From: Paludibacteraceae bacterium
GTDB lineage: Bacteria > Bacteroidota > Bacteroidia > Bacteroidales > Paludibacteraceae
Length of the DNA stretch: 64,000 nucleotides
Direction of reading: 5' to 3'
Assembly: GCA_024401565.1 (NCBI GenBank)
Contig: JAKSKU010000006.1
Span: 1 to 64,000, forward strand
The notes below the pieces were generated by a model. The model worked only from the letters and a program-made list of their open reading frames with translations, was not told the origin of the DNA and searched no databases. Made by a program: the position numbers and the translations under genes. Positions 35,848 to 45,840 of this stretch are shown piece after piece (the first letter of the stretch is position 1; each line of letters begins with the position of its first letter).

Positions 35848-36789
35848 ATGATGAAGAGTACGTTTTCCCATATATTTTTTGCAGTTGGTTTTGCTACGTT
35901 AACTAGTTGTTTTGCAGATTCTAAATCGGAATTTGCACAATTTCCGCCGGTGAATAAGAATCAGCAAACACAAGAAAAACAGTCACCGTCTACTTTACCG
36001 TCCACATCGAATTCGTCAAGTAAATACACCACTGCGGATGCGATTGCCGACTTGAGAAAAATGGGTGAGGGAGACACTATGTTCCAACATTCCACTCCAA
36101 GAGGAAAAATGTATCATCACAAACATTATTTTTTGTCGTACAGCGAAAAAGACGAGCAGCCAGAGTGGGTGAGCTATGAACTTACATACGAGGAGGTGTC
36201 GGAAAAATCTGTAAAGAAAGAGGATTATTTCAATGAAGACCCTATAATCGAAACAGGTTCAGCCACTTATGCCGACTATTCCGGCACTGGTTACGACCGT
36301 GGACACATGGCTCCTTCGGCAGATTTCCGATTCGACAAAGATGCTCAATATGAGTGCTACTACATGAGCAATATGAGTCCGCAACTCCATAGCTTCAACG
36401 CAGGAATGTGGAATGACTTGGAGGCTGTAACCCGTTATTGGGCAAGACTTTACGGAAAAGTATATGTGGTGAGTGGACCGTTGCTTACAGGCAAGGAGCA
36501 AAAGCTTACCAAACAGAAAGGCGGACGAAATATCCGTACGAGAGTATCCATCCCAACACATCATTTCAAGGTGGTGTTTGATTACAGCAGCAAGACCCAT
36601 CCAAAGATGATAGCATTCCTTATGCCTAACGAAAACAACGTCAAAGGAAAAATTATGGATTATGCCATGACGGTGCGTGAATTGGAACAAAAAACCAATA
36701 TAGATTTCTTCAAGAATATGCCTCGTGAGACACAGGATTATCTTGAGACTTACATGAAAAAGAGTGAGTGGAAAACGTACGATAATTAA
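35848..36789 (+). CDS. Secreted DNA/RNA non-specific endonuclease, lipoprotein
   Basis: A 313-residue NUC1-type (beta-beta-alpha metal) nuclease. Signal ending in LTSC marks a lipoprotein. A Pro/Ser/Thr/Gln-rich spacer is followed by the nuclease domain with YDRGHMAPSADF (catalytic His in DRGH), YYMSNMSPQLHSFNAGMWNDLE (Asn/Glu metal site) and VVSGPLL. Likely degrades external nucleic acid for nutrient use or protection. Start is one of two adjacent ATGs (35848/35851); upstream in-frame codons overlap the AT-rich promoter area. Confidence 0.9.
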   Translation: MMKSTFSHIFFAVGFATLTSCFADSKSEFAQFPPVNKNQQTQEKQSPSTLPSTSNSSSKYTTADAIADLRKMGEGDTMFQHSTPRGKMYHHKHYFLSYSEKDEQPEWVSYELTYEEVSEKSVKKEDYFNEDPIIETGSATYADYSGTGYDRGHMAPSADFRFDKDAQYECYYMSNMSPQLHSFNAGMWNDLEAVTRYWARLYGKVYVVSGPLLTGKEQKLTKQKGGRNIRTRVSIPTHHFKVVFDYSSKTHPKMIAFLMPNENNVKGKIMDYAMTVRELEQKTNIDFFKNMPRETQDYLETYMKKSEWKTYDN

Positions 36790-36831
36790 GATTTTCAATC
36801 GTTGATTCTTAATTATAAACGTAAAAAGTGC

Positions 36832-36839
36832 TATCTTTG
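36832..36839 (+). promoter_or_regulatory. -7 promoter box immediately before the giant beta-helix gene
   Basis: TATCTTTG ends 5 nt before the ATG at 36845, so the mRNA would start at or next to the start codon. Confidence 0.5.
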
Positions 36840-36844
36840 CGAAC

Positions 36845-39800
36845 ATGAAATGGAATAAAATTATTTTAATAAATATATTCATGCTCTTGGCCATTGTGAT
36901 GAGCCCGGCGCATGCTGCTTATTATGGCCTTTTTGAGACTCCGTCTACCACAGATTCGATGGCCATAATGAAGTCAAGAAAGAGTGATGAGAATATCACA
37001 TGGCTTTGTAAAAAGACCAAGATAAAGCATAAGATACAACTTCGCCGAAGCCGTTATAAACTATCGAAAGAGGATCAGTCGATGCATGAATTGAGTGAGC
37101 CGGTCACTGTTGTGGTGGCATCTCCGTTCAGCGTTGTGAAAATGACAAAGGCAATGTCGTTTGAGGAAATGGGTTTCCCTACGGCTGATTGGTTGGAAGA
37201 TGCGACTATAACATTGACGTTTAAGCGCAGTGGAGCGCCTGACACTCTATATGTCGGAATGCCAGCGCCAGAGAAAGAGCGTCCTGCTCCAAAGATTGTC
37301 GAGGAGAACGGTAAAAGTATGTTTGTGTGCCGTGGAGAATGTAGAAATTTCCGCGCCAGTGTGCCCAAAGGTCTGCCTGAATCAAACCTTATCTACAACT
37401 GGTATATTGACGGAGAGTTGATGACTGGACGTAACGACCGTTGGTTTGAGACATATTCACGTACAAATTATGACGATGGAGAGCATATCATATCATGTGA
37501 TGTGAGAGTTGGAGAAAATGGAAAACCGTCGCCACGAGCTGAATACAAGATTGTGCAGTCTACTTCCAATGAGAACTGTGTGAAGAGCGTTAGAGCTGTG
37601 CCATATTGGGGAGTTGAGTGTGCTAATGAATCAGATCCTAGTGATTTCCGTTGGAATGAGACATGTGAATGGGGATCATTCTCTTGGATTCCAATTGAAA
37701 ATTATTCGCATTTCTATCTTGAGGCAATCAATCGTAAAGTTGTGGCTAAAAAGGTCACAAACGATCCTGCGATAAAGAATTTCCAGCTAGTTGAGGATAG
37801 TGAAATAGATGATGAGTACAAGTTCTTTGATCTTCCTTTGAATGTCAAGGCATATGCAGAGGAGCCATTTGAAGGACAGACTATTTATTTCCGTTTTATC
37901 GGTGACACAATTCATTTCACAACGACTCCGTATATTCGTCCATTTGTCGAGTTGAGCCCAACATACATCGACATTTGTGAGAATGCGTTTGACGCGGAGA
38001 AAATAGAGTTGACAGCACAAGCGTCTGGTTTCTTGCCTGGCACTGTTCAGTATGTATGGATGTATAGCAAGGAGAAAGACGGTGTTTATGAAGAGTTGAA
38101 AGCTCCACATGTTAGAAACTTTGTGCCATCACGAGCAGGATTCTATAAGGTAAAAGCTACAGATAGAGTATACTCTTGTGAGAGTGAGGCTGTGGAGGCT
38201 GGTTTGAAAAACACTGATTGCCAGCCAGTGGAGATCATCTGTACCGACAGAGATTATGTATGTAAGGATTCAAAAACGATTTTGAAATCTTCATTGGTAG
38301 GAGATGAGTACAAATACAAGTGGTATGTCGGACGAATGGATGCGACAGATGTTGAGGATTTGCATGAGGTGCCTAATGAAACGTCTGCCACTTTGCAAGC
38401 AGGTGCCAATGTTGAGGGTGAGGGTTATTTCCTTCAGGTAGAGAAAGACCGTCGCACAATATTGTCTTATCCATTCCATGTGCGTAAGCTGGCCACTATG
38501 AATGGAAACGTCTCGTTGGATTTGCAGATGTTCCCTGGCACTGTATGTGAGGGAAGTATTGTTAATATCAAGGCGTCCGTTTTGACAAATGTCTTTGATT
38601 TCTCTTTGATTAATGGAACATACGATTATCGATTCTTTAAGAAAGGTCTTTATGATTACGACTACCGTGAGGTCAAGTATGTGAAGAGCGCGAGATCAAC
38701 GGCTATTCTTCAGGAAGTGGCTTCTGCCCCTGCGTCATATAAGGTGGAGGTGATCGGATGTAATGGAAAGAACAGGAAGGACGAGCCTGTTGATATGATA
38801 CCAAGAAACGACAATAGCTGTAATGCTAATGAGATATATGTAAAAGAAGACGGTAATGACGATGAGAACGATGGACGTAGCTGGGCCACAGCATTCCAAT
38901 CGTTAGACCGTGCGATACAGGAGATAGAAGCAATGCGTTCAACACAGGCGCATGCAAGCGATCAGATAGAGGTGCATCTGGCGGAGCAGGTATATACTCC
39001 TTCATCAGAGGAGGGATTCATATTCCCATCCAACGTTACAGTATATGGAGGTTATGACATATCTCCTGTCGACGGAACAGCTAGTGGAAAGACTCGTAAT
39101 CCTCGCACTCCTGCCAATCCAGAAGGAAATATGACAGTGTTCAAGGTTGAGGATCCTAATGGAAGATTGGTGTCAATGGTGGATAAGCATGATATCAAGT
39201 TCTGTGGCATCATCTTCGACGGCTCAAGCCTTGCAAGCGAGAGTGATTTGACAGGTAGGGCAATGAGAATAGAAAACAGTAATGTCACTATCGACTCATG
39301 TGTTATTAACGGATTCTATTTCAAGTCGACACTTAACAGCCCTGTCACTGCTATCGCAATCGAAAAGGGAAACGGAAAGTCACACTCTAAGGTTTTGATT
39401 AAAAACACTACTTTCACCCAGATCAAGGGAGGACAGGTTGGAGCTTGTATCTCTGTGATGGATGACTGTGATTTGGATATATGGAATTCATGTTTCAACA
39501 ACAACTCATCTCTATATAGAGGAGGTGTCACATTGTTGAGCTACAATGTAAGTCCAAAGATCAATATCTACAACTCAACATTCTATGATAACCAGTGTAC
39601 ATCACCTATCGGTTATTATGGCCGTGTGTTGATGCGATTTGTGGGAGGCAATCCTACAGTCAATATCTATAGCTCTACATTGAGCGGACGCATGTATAAA
39701 GAGGCTGGTACACTAAAGATCTACAACTCATTGATTGAGTGTGCGGGACGTTGTGACGAGTATGTCAACAACTATCCGGCAAAGTCCAAGTTTAACGAGG

Positions 39801-41449
39801 CCACAAAGGATGCCAACGAGACGTTGTGGGCTAAAGAGTTCTTGGCAAACTTCAAGGGTACGGTAGCTTCTAAATTGTCGTCGCGTGGTGGTATCACTCA
39901 AGTGTTGATGCCAAGCAACAAGCTTGAGATTGTGGGTCAGGCTGGAGCTCCACACAAATATACTCCTTACGACCAGCGTGGTATACAGCGTTCTACTATT
40001 ACAAGTACGTTTGGAGCTTGTGATGCCGACTATTCGGCTGTGATTGAGATTACTCAACAGGGTTGTCCTGACCACAAGAACACAATAGCTACATTCAAGT
40101 CTACAATATCTGGTTTGACAAATGCGATGTACCAGTGGGTCGACAACTACAATGATCTTCCAAACGAGAAGAAGAGCACAATGAAAGATGCTCCGATCGG
40201 AACATACTGGTTGGATGTCAAAGGTATGGATGCTTCTGGCAACTATGTCACTATTTCAAGTAACGAGATACGTGTGTCTGACATGTGTGAGGAACCAGGT
40301 GTGTTCTATGTGAAGACAATGGAAAAGGGAGGTAGCGATGAGTTTGCCGGCACAACTTGGGATCAGGCGTTTGAGTCGTTGGAGATGGCACTTACTGCTG
40401 TTGCGAAGTATAAGAAAGAGAAGGGTGCTGATGCGGCAACCACTATTCATATCGCTGGTGGAGAATATAAGTTGAAGAAAGACGCTGGATTGACGCTAGG
40501 TGATCTTCGCAACGTCACTATTCTTGGTGGTTACGGATCGTCTCCTGTCAAGGGTGCTAAACGTGCTCATAAGCGTACTCCTTCAGATCCAGGATTTGAG
40601 ACACGTATCCTTGCTCATAGCGAGAAAGGTAAGTTTACTACGTTTGAATCGTCAAATAAAAACTGGAGATTCGCCACATTGCATTTTATCGGCACTGATG
40701 GCAATGTCTCACCGTTCATCTCGGTTAATGGCGGAGACATCACTCTAGATTCTTGTTTGATCAGTGGATTTATGTCGGACGCTGACGCTCCATTCTTGAA
40801 TGTGGCTGAGACGTCAAAACTGATGATCAACTCTTGTTATGTATATTCAAACAAGGCTGTTAGCGCGGCATTCTTGAACGTCGTGAACAAGGGTAACAAA
40901 TCGAACATCGTCGTGTGCAACTCAACATTCCAGGATAACACATCATTGAAGAATGGAGGATCCGTGATCTATACATCACTTTCGTCTCCATCAATCTCGC
41001 TTATCAATTCGACATTGTTCAACAACGCTTGCGACAACGAGGCATACGTTGGAGCTGCCACAATCAGAATGACTGGAGGCCATCCGTCGTTAAACGCTGT
41101 CCACAGTACATTGTGCGGACCATACTTCTTCGAACAGAGTGGTGCCAAACTTTATAACTGTATTGTTGAAGCAGTGGGTAATGCGGATCTTGGAAACAGC
41201 TACAAGCAGGGCAAGAGTGATTTGACTAAAGCTTCACAAGCTGTTGCTCCTGCTGATCACGAAGAGTTCAAGACTTTATTCTCAAATATCAAACTTGGAA
41301 GCAGCAATACTCCGGTTTTGCCATTGGTGAAGGATATTGCCAAAATCTCTGTTACAAAGTCGTCATGTTCAGAATGCTCAATCGCTAAGGATCAGACTGG
41401 AGCTGACAGAAAGAGTGATGCAGTTACTCCAGGTGCGGTAGAACAATAA
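36845..41449 (+). CDS. Giant secreted protein with Ig-like and two beta-helix regions
   Basis: A 1534-residue protein with a signal peptide (ILINIFMLLAIVMSPAHA). Residues about 150-660 are beta-sandwich-like modules with paired cysteines. Two related beta-helix regions follow, each opening with a motif of the type YVKEDGNDDENDGRSWATAFQSLDRAI (near 662) and YVKTMEKGGSDEFAGTTWDQAFESLEMAL (near 1155), then VTVYGGYD/VTILGGYG and rungs such as SNVTIDSCVINGF. These resemble the POMP-like/pectate-lyase-like repeats of Bacteroidetes surface proteins. It ends with GADRKSDAVTPGAVEQ, lacking a T9SS domain. Possible adhesin or glycan binder; not proven. Confidence 0.72.
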   Translation: MKWNKIILINIFMLLAIVMSPAHAAYYGLFETPSTTDSMAIMKSRKSDENITWLCKKTKIKHKIQLRRSRYKLSKEDQSMHELSEPVTVVVASPFSVVKMTKAMSFEEMGFPTADWLEDATITLTFKRSGAPDTLYVGMPAPEKERPAPKIVEENGKSMFVCRGECRNFRASVPKGLPESNLIYNWYIDGELMTGRNDRWFETYSRTNYDDGEHIISCDVRVGENGKPSPRAEYKIVQSTSNENCVKSVRAVPYWGVECANESDPSDFRWNETCEWGSFSWIPIENYSHFYLEAINRKVVAKKVTNDPAIKNFQLVEDSEIDDEYKFFDLPLNVKAYAEEPFEGQTIYFRFIGDTIHFTTTPYIRPFVELSPTYIDICENAFDAEKIELTAQASGFLPGTVQYVWMYSKEKDGVYEELKAPHVRNFVPSRAGFYKVKATDRVYSCESEAVEAGLKNTDCQPVEIICTDRDYVCKDSKTILKSSLVGDEYKYKWYVGRMDATDVEDLHEVPNETSATLQAGANVEGEGYFLQVEKDRRTILSYPFHVRKLATMNGNVSLDLQMFPGTVCEGSIVNIKASVLTNVFDFSLINGTYDYRFFKKGLYDYDYREVKYVKSARSTAILQEVASAPASYKVEVIGCNGKNRKDEPVDMIPRNDNSCNANEIYVKEDGNDDENDGRSWATAFQSLDRAIQEIEAMRSTQAHASDQIEVHLAEQVYTPSSEEGFIFPSNVTVYGGYDISPVDGTASGKTRNPRTPANPEGNMTVFKVEDPNGRLVSMVDKHDIKFCGIIFDGSSLASESDLTGRAMRIENSNVTIDSCVINGFYFKSTLNSPVTAIAIEKGNGKSHSKVLIKNTTFTQIKGGQVGACISVMDDCDLDIWNSCFNNNSSLYRGGVTLLSYNVSPKINIYNSTFYDNQCTSPIGYYGRVLMRFVGGNPTVNIYSSTLSGRMYKEAGTLKIYNSLIECAGRCDEYVNNYPAKSKFNEATKDANETLWAKEFLANFKGTVASKLSSRGGITQVLMPSNKLEIVGQAGAPHKYTPYDQRGIQRSTITSTFGACDADYSAVIEITQQGCPDHKNTIATFKSTISGLTNAMYQWVDNYNDLPNEKKSTMKDAPIGTYWLDVKGMDASGNYVTISSNEIRVSDMCEEPGVFYVKTMEKGGSDEFAGTTWDQAFESLEMALTAVAKYKKEKGADAATTIHIAGGEYKLKKDAGLTLGDLRNVTILGGYGSSPVKGAKRAHKRTPSDPGFETRILAHSEKGKFTTFESSNKNWRFATLHFIGTDGNVSPFISVNGGDITLDSCLISGFMSDADAPFLNVAETSKLMINSCYVYSNKAVSAAFLNVVNKGNKSNIVVCNSTFQDNTSLKNGGSVIYTSLSSPSISLINSTLFNNACDNEAYVGAATIRMTGGHPSLNAVHSTLCGPYFFEQSGAKLYNCIVEAVGNADLGNSYKQGKSDLTKASQAVAPADHEEFKTLFSNIKLGSSNTPVLPLVKDIAKISVTKSSCSECSIAKDQTGADRKSDAVTPGAVEQ

Positions 41450-41472
41450 TCTAAGACTAAAGGACTATACAG

Positions 41473-41727
41473 ATGGATACATTGATAGCAAATTTGAAAG
41501 AGCAGTTGTGTGAGGCGTTGTCGCTTGAAGATATTAAGCCAGAGGAGATAGGCATTGACGATCCTTTGTTTGGTGACGAAGGTATCGGCCTGGATTCTAT
41601 TGATGCCCTTGAGATCATACTTTTGATTGAGAAAAAGTATGGGATCAAGATTACTGATCCAAAGAAGGCTAAGGAGGCGTTCACTTCTGTTCGCACAATC
41701 GCACAGTTCATTTCTGACAATAAATGA
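41473..41727 (+). CDS. Acyl carrier protein
   Basis: An 84-residue acyl carrier protein with the phosphopantetheine attachment serine in IGLDSIDALEIILLIEKKYGI. It is the first gene of a compact cluster and overlaps the ketosynthase by four bases (ATGA). Being next to dedicated ketosynthases, it probably serves a specialised polyketide-like or aryl-polyene pathway and not bulk fatty acid synthesis. Confidence 0.92.
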   Translation: MDTLIANLKEQLCEALSLEDIKPEEIGIDDPLFGDEGIGLDSIDALEIILLIEKKYGIKITDPKKAKEAFTSVRTIAQFISDNK

Positions 41728-42932
41728 TGAGAATCCTTTGTTGCGCAAGTAGCATTGTAAGTGTGTCGGGAATAGGTGTCGGCAAATGTTTCGATGATGT
41801 TGCCGGTGCGGATATCGAGTGCCTAAAACCTCGTTTCCTGTCAACTGCTGTTGATGTGCCTTTGCGTGAGATTCCATTCAGCAACGAAGAAATTTTTAAA
41901 ATGTTGGCAGACAACTATAGTGTTGTTCTGCCTTCTCGTGTTTATACGCGTACAGCTTTGCTCTCTATGCTGACTGTGGCAGACTTGCTTAAGTCTTCTC
42001 CGGATGTGTCGGGAAAGAGAGTGGTTGTTGTCAATGCCACCACTGCGGGTGGAATGGATAAGAGTGAGGTTTATTATCATAATCTTACTGTAGACGGTAG
42101 TGCTGATTTGGCATTGGTGGCCGGACATGAGCCTGCTGACGCCACTAATTTAGTTTGTGGTTTTCTTCAGAGCAGGGGTGCGGAAGTGGTGTGGAGTACA
42201 ACCGTCAGCACTGCTTGCTCCTCATCATCTGTGGCGATAGGAATCGGTATGGATATGCTTAGATCTGGCGACGCTGACTATGCTATATGCATGGGTGTTG
42301 ATCCGTTGTGCAAGTTCACGGTTAACGGTTTCAACTCACTTGGAATTTTAAGTAAAAACGTTTGCCGCCCATTTGACGCCGAGAGAGACGGATTGAATCT
42401 TGGAGAGGGTGCGGCAAGTGTGATGCTGGCAGGTGACGAATTTATTTCCAGCGTCTCTGACAACATTCCTACATTGTGTGAAGTGCTGAGTTGCGAGACT
42501 GCTGCCGACGCGTATCATCAGACCGCTACAAGTCCGGATGCTGTAGGCCCTACACTTGCAATGAAAGCGGCATTGAGAAAAGCTGGAGTAGACGCAGGTC
42601 AGATAAGCTACGTCAACGCCCACGGCACAGCCACTCCCAACAATGATGAGTCGGAGTCGACAGCCATGATCAACATATTCGGTGAGAATGTGCCACCGTT
42701 CAGCTCCACAAAATTCTGGACAGGCCACACACTTGGAGCCAGTGGCGTGTTAGAGTTCGCTTTGTCGGCGGAGATGTTGTGCAGACAGACACTTCTTCCT
42801 ACACGTAATTTCAAGAATGAGGAGCGTTTGACTCCCGTCACTACAGCGGTTAAAACCCCTCTTGAGTATATAATGACAAATTCGTTTGGCTTCGGCGGAG
42901 GAGCAACGTCTATAATAATAAAAAAGGTATGA
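41724..42932 (+). CDS. Beta-ketoacyl-ACP synthase
   Basis: A 402-residue KAS-II-like condensing enzyme. Catalytic triad present: C165 in VSTACSSSS, His in NAHGTATPNNDESE and His in FWTGHTLGASG. The N-terminal region is shorter than in FabF. Coupled by ATGA overlaps to the ACP before it and to the ketosynthase-like gene after it, which marks them as one functional unit. Resembles the ketosynthases of aryl-polyene/flexirubin type clusters. Confidence 0.9.
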   Translation: MMRILCCASSIVSVSGIGVGKCFDDVAGADIECLKPRFLSTAVDVPLREIPFSNEEIFKMLADNYSVVLPSRVYTRTALLSMLTVADLLKSSPDVSGKRVVVVNATTAGGMDKSEVYYHNLTVDGSADLALVAGHEPADATNLVCGFLQSRGAEVVWSTTVSTACSSSSVAIGIGMDMLRSGDADYAICMGVDPLCKFTVNGFNSLGILSKNVCRPFDAERDGLNLGEGAASVMLAGDEFISSVSDNIPTLCEVLSCETAADAYHQTATSPDAVGPTLAMKAALRKAGVDAGQISYVNAHGTATPNNDESESTAMINIFGENVPPFSSTKFWTGHTLGASGVLEFALSAEMLCRQTLLPTRNFKNEERLTPVTTAVKTPLEYIMTNSFGFGGGATSIIIKKV

Positions 42933-43777
42933 GTTGCTATATCAAAAAAGTCGCCACTGTTTCGCCGATCGGAGATTTGGGAGAAAATGTAAATCTTAAT
43001 TCGTTTGCAGCAAGCGCATGTGTTGCTGACGAACCTGATTATAAGACGGTGATCACTAATGCCAATCTGCGCAGACGAATGAACAGAATGTTGAAGATGG
43101 GCACGTATGCCGCATTGAAGTGTATGGGGGATGATAGTGTCAGTTTATTGCTTACAGCAACGTCGCTCGGCTCGATATCGGACACGGAGAAAATGCTCGA
43201 CACTATATATACAAGCGATGAGACATTGGGAAATCCAACGGCATTTATTCAAAGCACTTTCAATACTTTGGCTGGCAATATAGCCCAGATCAAGAGCATA
43301 CATATCCCAAACATCACATTTGTAAATCGTGGCAACACAGTGGCTAATGCTCTTAAATACGCGCAGGTAAAACTTGCGGATGATATTGAGAGCATACTGT
43401 TTGTATCGTCTGATGAGAAGACGGAATTGTCGGAGTCGGTGTTGTCGCAGTTTGATCTTTCTGCCGACGGCAAGTATGGTGAAGGAGCGTCTGCCATGAT
43501 TCTGTCGTCCGAGAAAACGGAATCGTTGGCTGAAATTGTCTATTCGCAATGTGGTGTTGATCTTCAAACAGCATTGACGGAAATGGAGCTTTCCACTGAT
43601 GATGTTGAGATACTAGACTCTAAGAGATGGTGTGGTGAGTATGGCACATCACAAGCATTTGGCGTTGCACTTGCGGCAAAGATGATGGAATTTGGAATGT
43701 TTGACGGAAAGAGTCACGTCGCAATAGAGCATAGATATGGGCCGGATAAAAGTGTGGTTATTCTAAAGAAATCATAA
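42929..43777 (+). CDS. Ketosynthase-like chain-length-factor-type protein
   Basis: A 282-residue protein with a degenerate ketosynthase fold. The nucleophile cysteine is missing: the corresponding segment reads FVNRGNTVANAL. No active-site histidine motifs are visible. Such inactive partners (Ketoacyl-synt_2 type) act with a true ketosynthase to set chain length in aryl-polyene and type II polyketide systems. Starts within the stop codon of the ketosynthase gene. Confidence 0.8.
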   Translation: MSCYIKKVATVSPIGDLGENVNLNSFAASACVADEPDYKTVITNANLRRRMNRMLKMGTYAALKCMGDDSVSLLLTATSLGSISDTEKMLDTIYTSDETLGNPTAFIQSTFNTLAGNIAQIKSIHIPNITFVNRGNTVANALKYAQVKLADDIESILFVSSDEKTELSESVLSQFDLSADGKYGEGASAMILSSEKTESLAEIVYSQCGVDLQTALTEMELSTDDVEILDSKRWCGEYGTSQAFGVALAAKMMEFGMFDGKSHVAIEHRYGPDKSVVILKKS

Positions 43778-43802
43778 AAACACAAGTCTCCAGCGTATTG
43801 CA

Positions 43803-44489
43803 ATGTATATACTAGTTATTATAGTGCTTGTCCTAGCATTCTTGGTTTGGTCGGCTGCCGACATATCGTCGGGAGTTTATGTAAAAACATTTTGTGGAAT
43901 CAAGAATTGTGATGAAAAAATAGTATCTTTGACATTTGATGATGGTCCGGAAACAGGCACTACAGAAAAAGTGTTGGAGATCTTGAAAAAGTATGATGCC
44001 AAGGCTACTTTTTTCTGCATTGGAAGAAAAATAGAGCCGAATTATGCCGTTTTTAAACAAATTATAACATTTGGGCACACATTAGGCAATCATTCTTTTC
44101 ATCACAACGATAATTTTTCTCTACTTTTGCCATCGGAGATGAGGAAAGAGATAGAAATGTGTCAGGCAGAAATCAGAAAACATGCTGGATACGAACCGAT
44201 TTTTTTCCGACCACCGCTTGGGGTCACAAACCCGATGTTGGCAATAGCGTTGAAGACATTCAAGTTTGAGATTGTCGGATGGAACGTAAGGCCGTTCGAT
44301 ACCTCCGCCAAGAATGCTGAAGAGGTCAGCCAACGAGTGATTCGCAAGATAAAGCCAGGGGCAGTGGTGCTGCTACACGACCGTATGTCGCATACGCCTG
44401 AGGCTTTGGAGACAATTCTTGAATGGCTCTATGCCAACGGATATAAAGTTGTGCCGTTGGAGGAGATGATGAGCCATCGGAAACAATAA
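43803..44489 (+). CDS. Polysaccharide deacetylase (NodB domain)
   Basis: A 228-residue protein with one N-terminal membrane segment (LVIIVLVLAFLVWSA) and a NodB domain: metal and catalytic residues in TFDDGPETGT, HSFHHND (His pair), RPPLGVTNP and VLLHDRMSHT. Acts on an N- or O-acetylated glycan outside the membrane. Its placement between ketosynthase and LolA genes is characteristic of aryl-polyene-like clusters in Bacteroidetes. Confidence 0.88.
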   Translation: MYILVIIVLVLAFLVWSAADISSGVYVKTFCGIKNCDEKIVSLTFDDGPETGTTEKVLEILKKYDAKATFFCIGRKIEPNYAVFKQIITFGHTLGNHSFHHNDNFSLLLPSEMRKEIEMCQAEIRKHAGYEPIFFRPPLGVTNPMLAIALKTFKFEIVGWNVRPFDTSAKNAEEVSQRVIRKIKPGAVVLLHDRMSHTPEALETILEWLYANGYKVVPLEEMMSHRKQ

Positions 44490-44520
44490 ACGAGAAAGGC
44501 TAACATAAAAATAGAAAAAC

Positions 44521-45195
44521 ATGAAAAACTTATTAAAGAATATTGCAGTTAGTGTCATCGCAATGATGATGTCTGTAGGTTCTGTTTTCGCAGAAGTGCC
44601 TGCAGGATTCAAGGCGTCTTCATCAATGGAGAAGTTTAGAACCGACATGCTTTCCACTGCAAAGGCAATGACTTCGATGAAGAGTGATTTCGTCCAGACA
44701 AAGCATATCGCTGGAATGACTAAAGATATTGAGTCGACTGGAGAGTTCTGTTTTAAGAAAGATGACAAGTTGTCTTTGGAATACAAAAAGCCAATGGCGT
44801 CTCAGATTGTGATGAACGGTTCCAAAATCAAGATGGTCAGTGGCGGAAGAGCGACTATTATGGATGGAAACTCAAATCCAGCTATTGCTAATTTGAAGAA
44901 TATGATGTCGTCATGTTTGTCGGGCCAGTTGCCTACTAACTCCAAGGATCTTAAGCTTGATTTGTACGAGAACGACACACAGTATCTTGTGACTGTCACT
45001 CCTGCTGAAGGCAGCAACCTTGCAAAGCGTACTGATCACATGGAGATCGTGGTCATGAAGGCTGACTACACTATCGTAAGCTTTAAGATGGTAGAGAAGC
45101 CAAAGGGCAACAAGGGTAGTGACTACATGCAGTTTACATTCACTAACATGAAGCGTAACATTGCGATCGACGATGCGGTATTTAAAGTACAGTAA
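44521..45195 (+). CDS. LolA-like periplasmic carrier protein
   Basis: A 224-residue protein with signal peptide (NIAVSVIAMMMSVGSVFA) and a LolA-type fold: SMKSDFVQTKHI, TGEFCFKKDDKLSLEYKKP and a curved sheet of amphipathic strands. Paralogues of LolA are regular members of aryl-polyene clusters and are thought to move the lipid product, not ordinary lipoproteins. Followed after 5 nt by a lipoprotein gene. Confidence 0.82.
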   Translation: MKNLLKNIAVSVIAMMMSVGSVFAEVPAGFKASSSMEKFRTDMLSTAKAMTSMKSDFVQTKHIAGMTKDIESTGEFCFKKDDKLSLEYKKPMASQIVMNGSKIKMVSGGRATIMDGNSNPAIANLKNMMSSCLSGQLPTNSKDLKLDLYENDTQYLVTVTPAEGSNLAKRTDHMEIVVMKADYTIVSFKMVEKPKGNKGSDYMQFTFTNMKRNIAIDDAVFKVQ

Positions 45196-45200
45196 GTACG

Positions 45201-45827
45201 GTGATTAAAAGAATTCAAACTTATTTTTTATGTGTTTGTGCGTGCATCCTCTGTTTTAGTGGATGCTCGGACAAACGTTTCTCTGCTTTACAGACATCAG
45301 AGACGGGACAATATGCCCGTAATGATTTATATCCGTTATTGACAAAAAGCGGGGAGAGCGTGATGTACAACATGACGCTTACATATAAGGAGTTGAGCAT
45401 GAACGGTTTCATGGTGGCAACGATGGAAGAAGACGAGAGTATTCACGTCGTATGCACCGCATTCATGGGAATGACGCTGTTCGACTTCACGATCAAAGAG
45501 CGTGGATTTGACGTCAATTCTTGTATGGATCAGCTCAATCGACCTGTCATTCTTCACATTCTGAAGAAAGACCTTATCACGTTGTTCACACGCAATGTGA
45601 AATCCACTTTCAAAGCAAAAAGATACAGTGAGCCGGCGAAGACAAAACTAGGCTATAAGATTCGTACTGCCACAGGTAGGGCCCACTATTTGATCGACAA
45701 CAACAGCAAAAGAGTCAATCATGTAAGTATTTCTGGTGGACCGTTGCGTGCTGAATTCTCATATTCCGACGAGGCTATTCTTATCGCGCATCCACGTTTG
45801 GGTCTGGAGATGACGCTTTATCAGTAA
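45201..45827 (+). CDS. Lipoprotein of the acyl cluster
   Basis: A 208-residue lipoprotein starting at GTG, with lipobox FSGC. The body is beta-rich and hydrophobic-patterned (VMYNMTLTYKELSMNGFMVATMEED) and ends AHPRLGLEMTLYQ, resembling the DUF3261-type lipoproteins found next to LolA in aryl-polyene clusters. It may be the outer-membrane acceptor for the LolA-like carrier (inference). Confidence 0.65.
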   Translation: MIKRIQTYFLCVCACILCFSGCSDKRFSALQTSETGQYARNDLYPLLTKSGESVMYNMTLTYKELSMNGFMVATMEEDESIHVVCTAFMGMTLFDFTIKERGFDVNSCMDQLNRPVILHILKKDLITLFTRNVKSTFKAKRYSEPAKTKLGYKIRTATGRAHYLIDNNSKRVNHVSISGGPLRAEFSYSDEAILIAHPRLGLEMTLYQ

Positions 45828-45840
45828 ACACTTGTTGCTT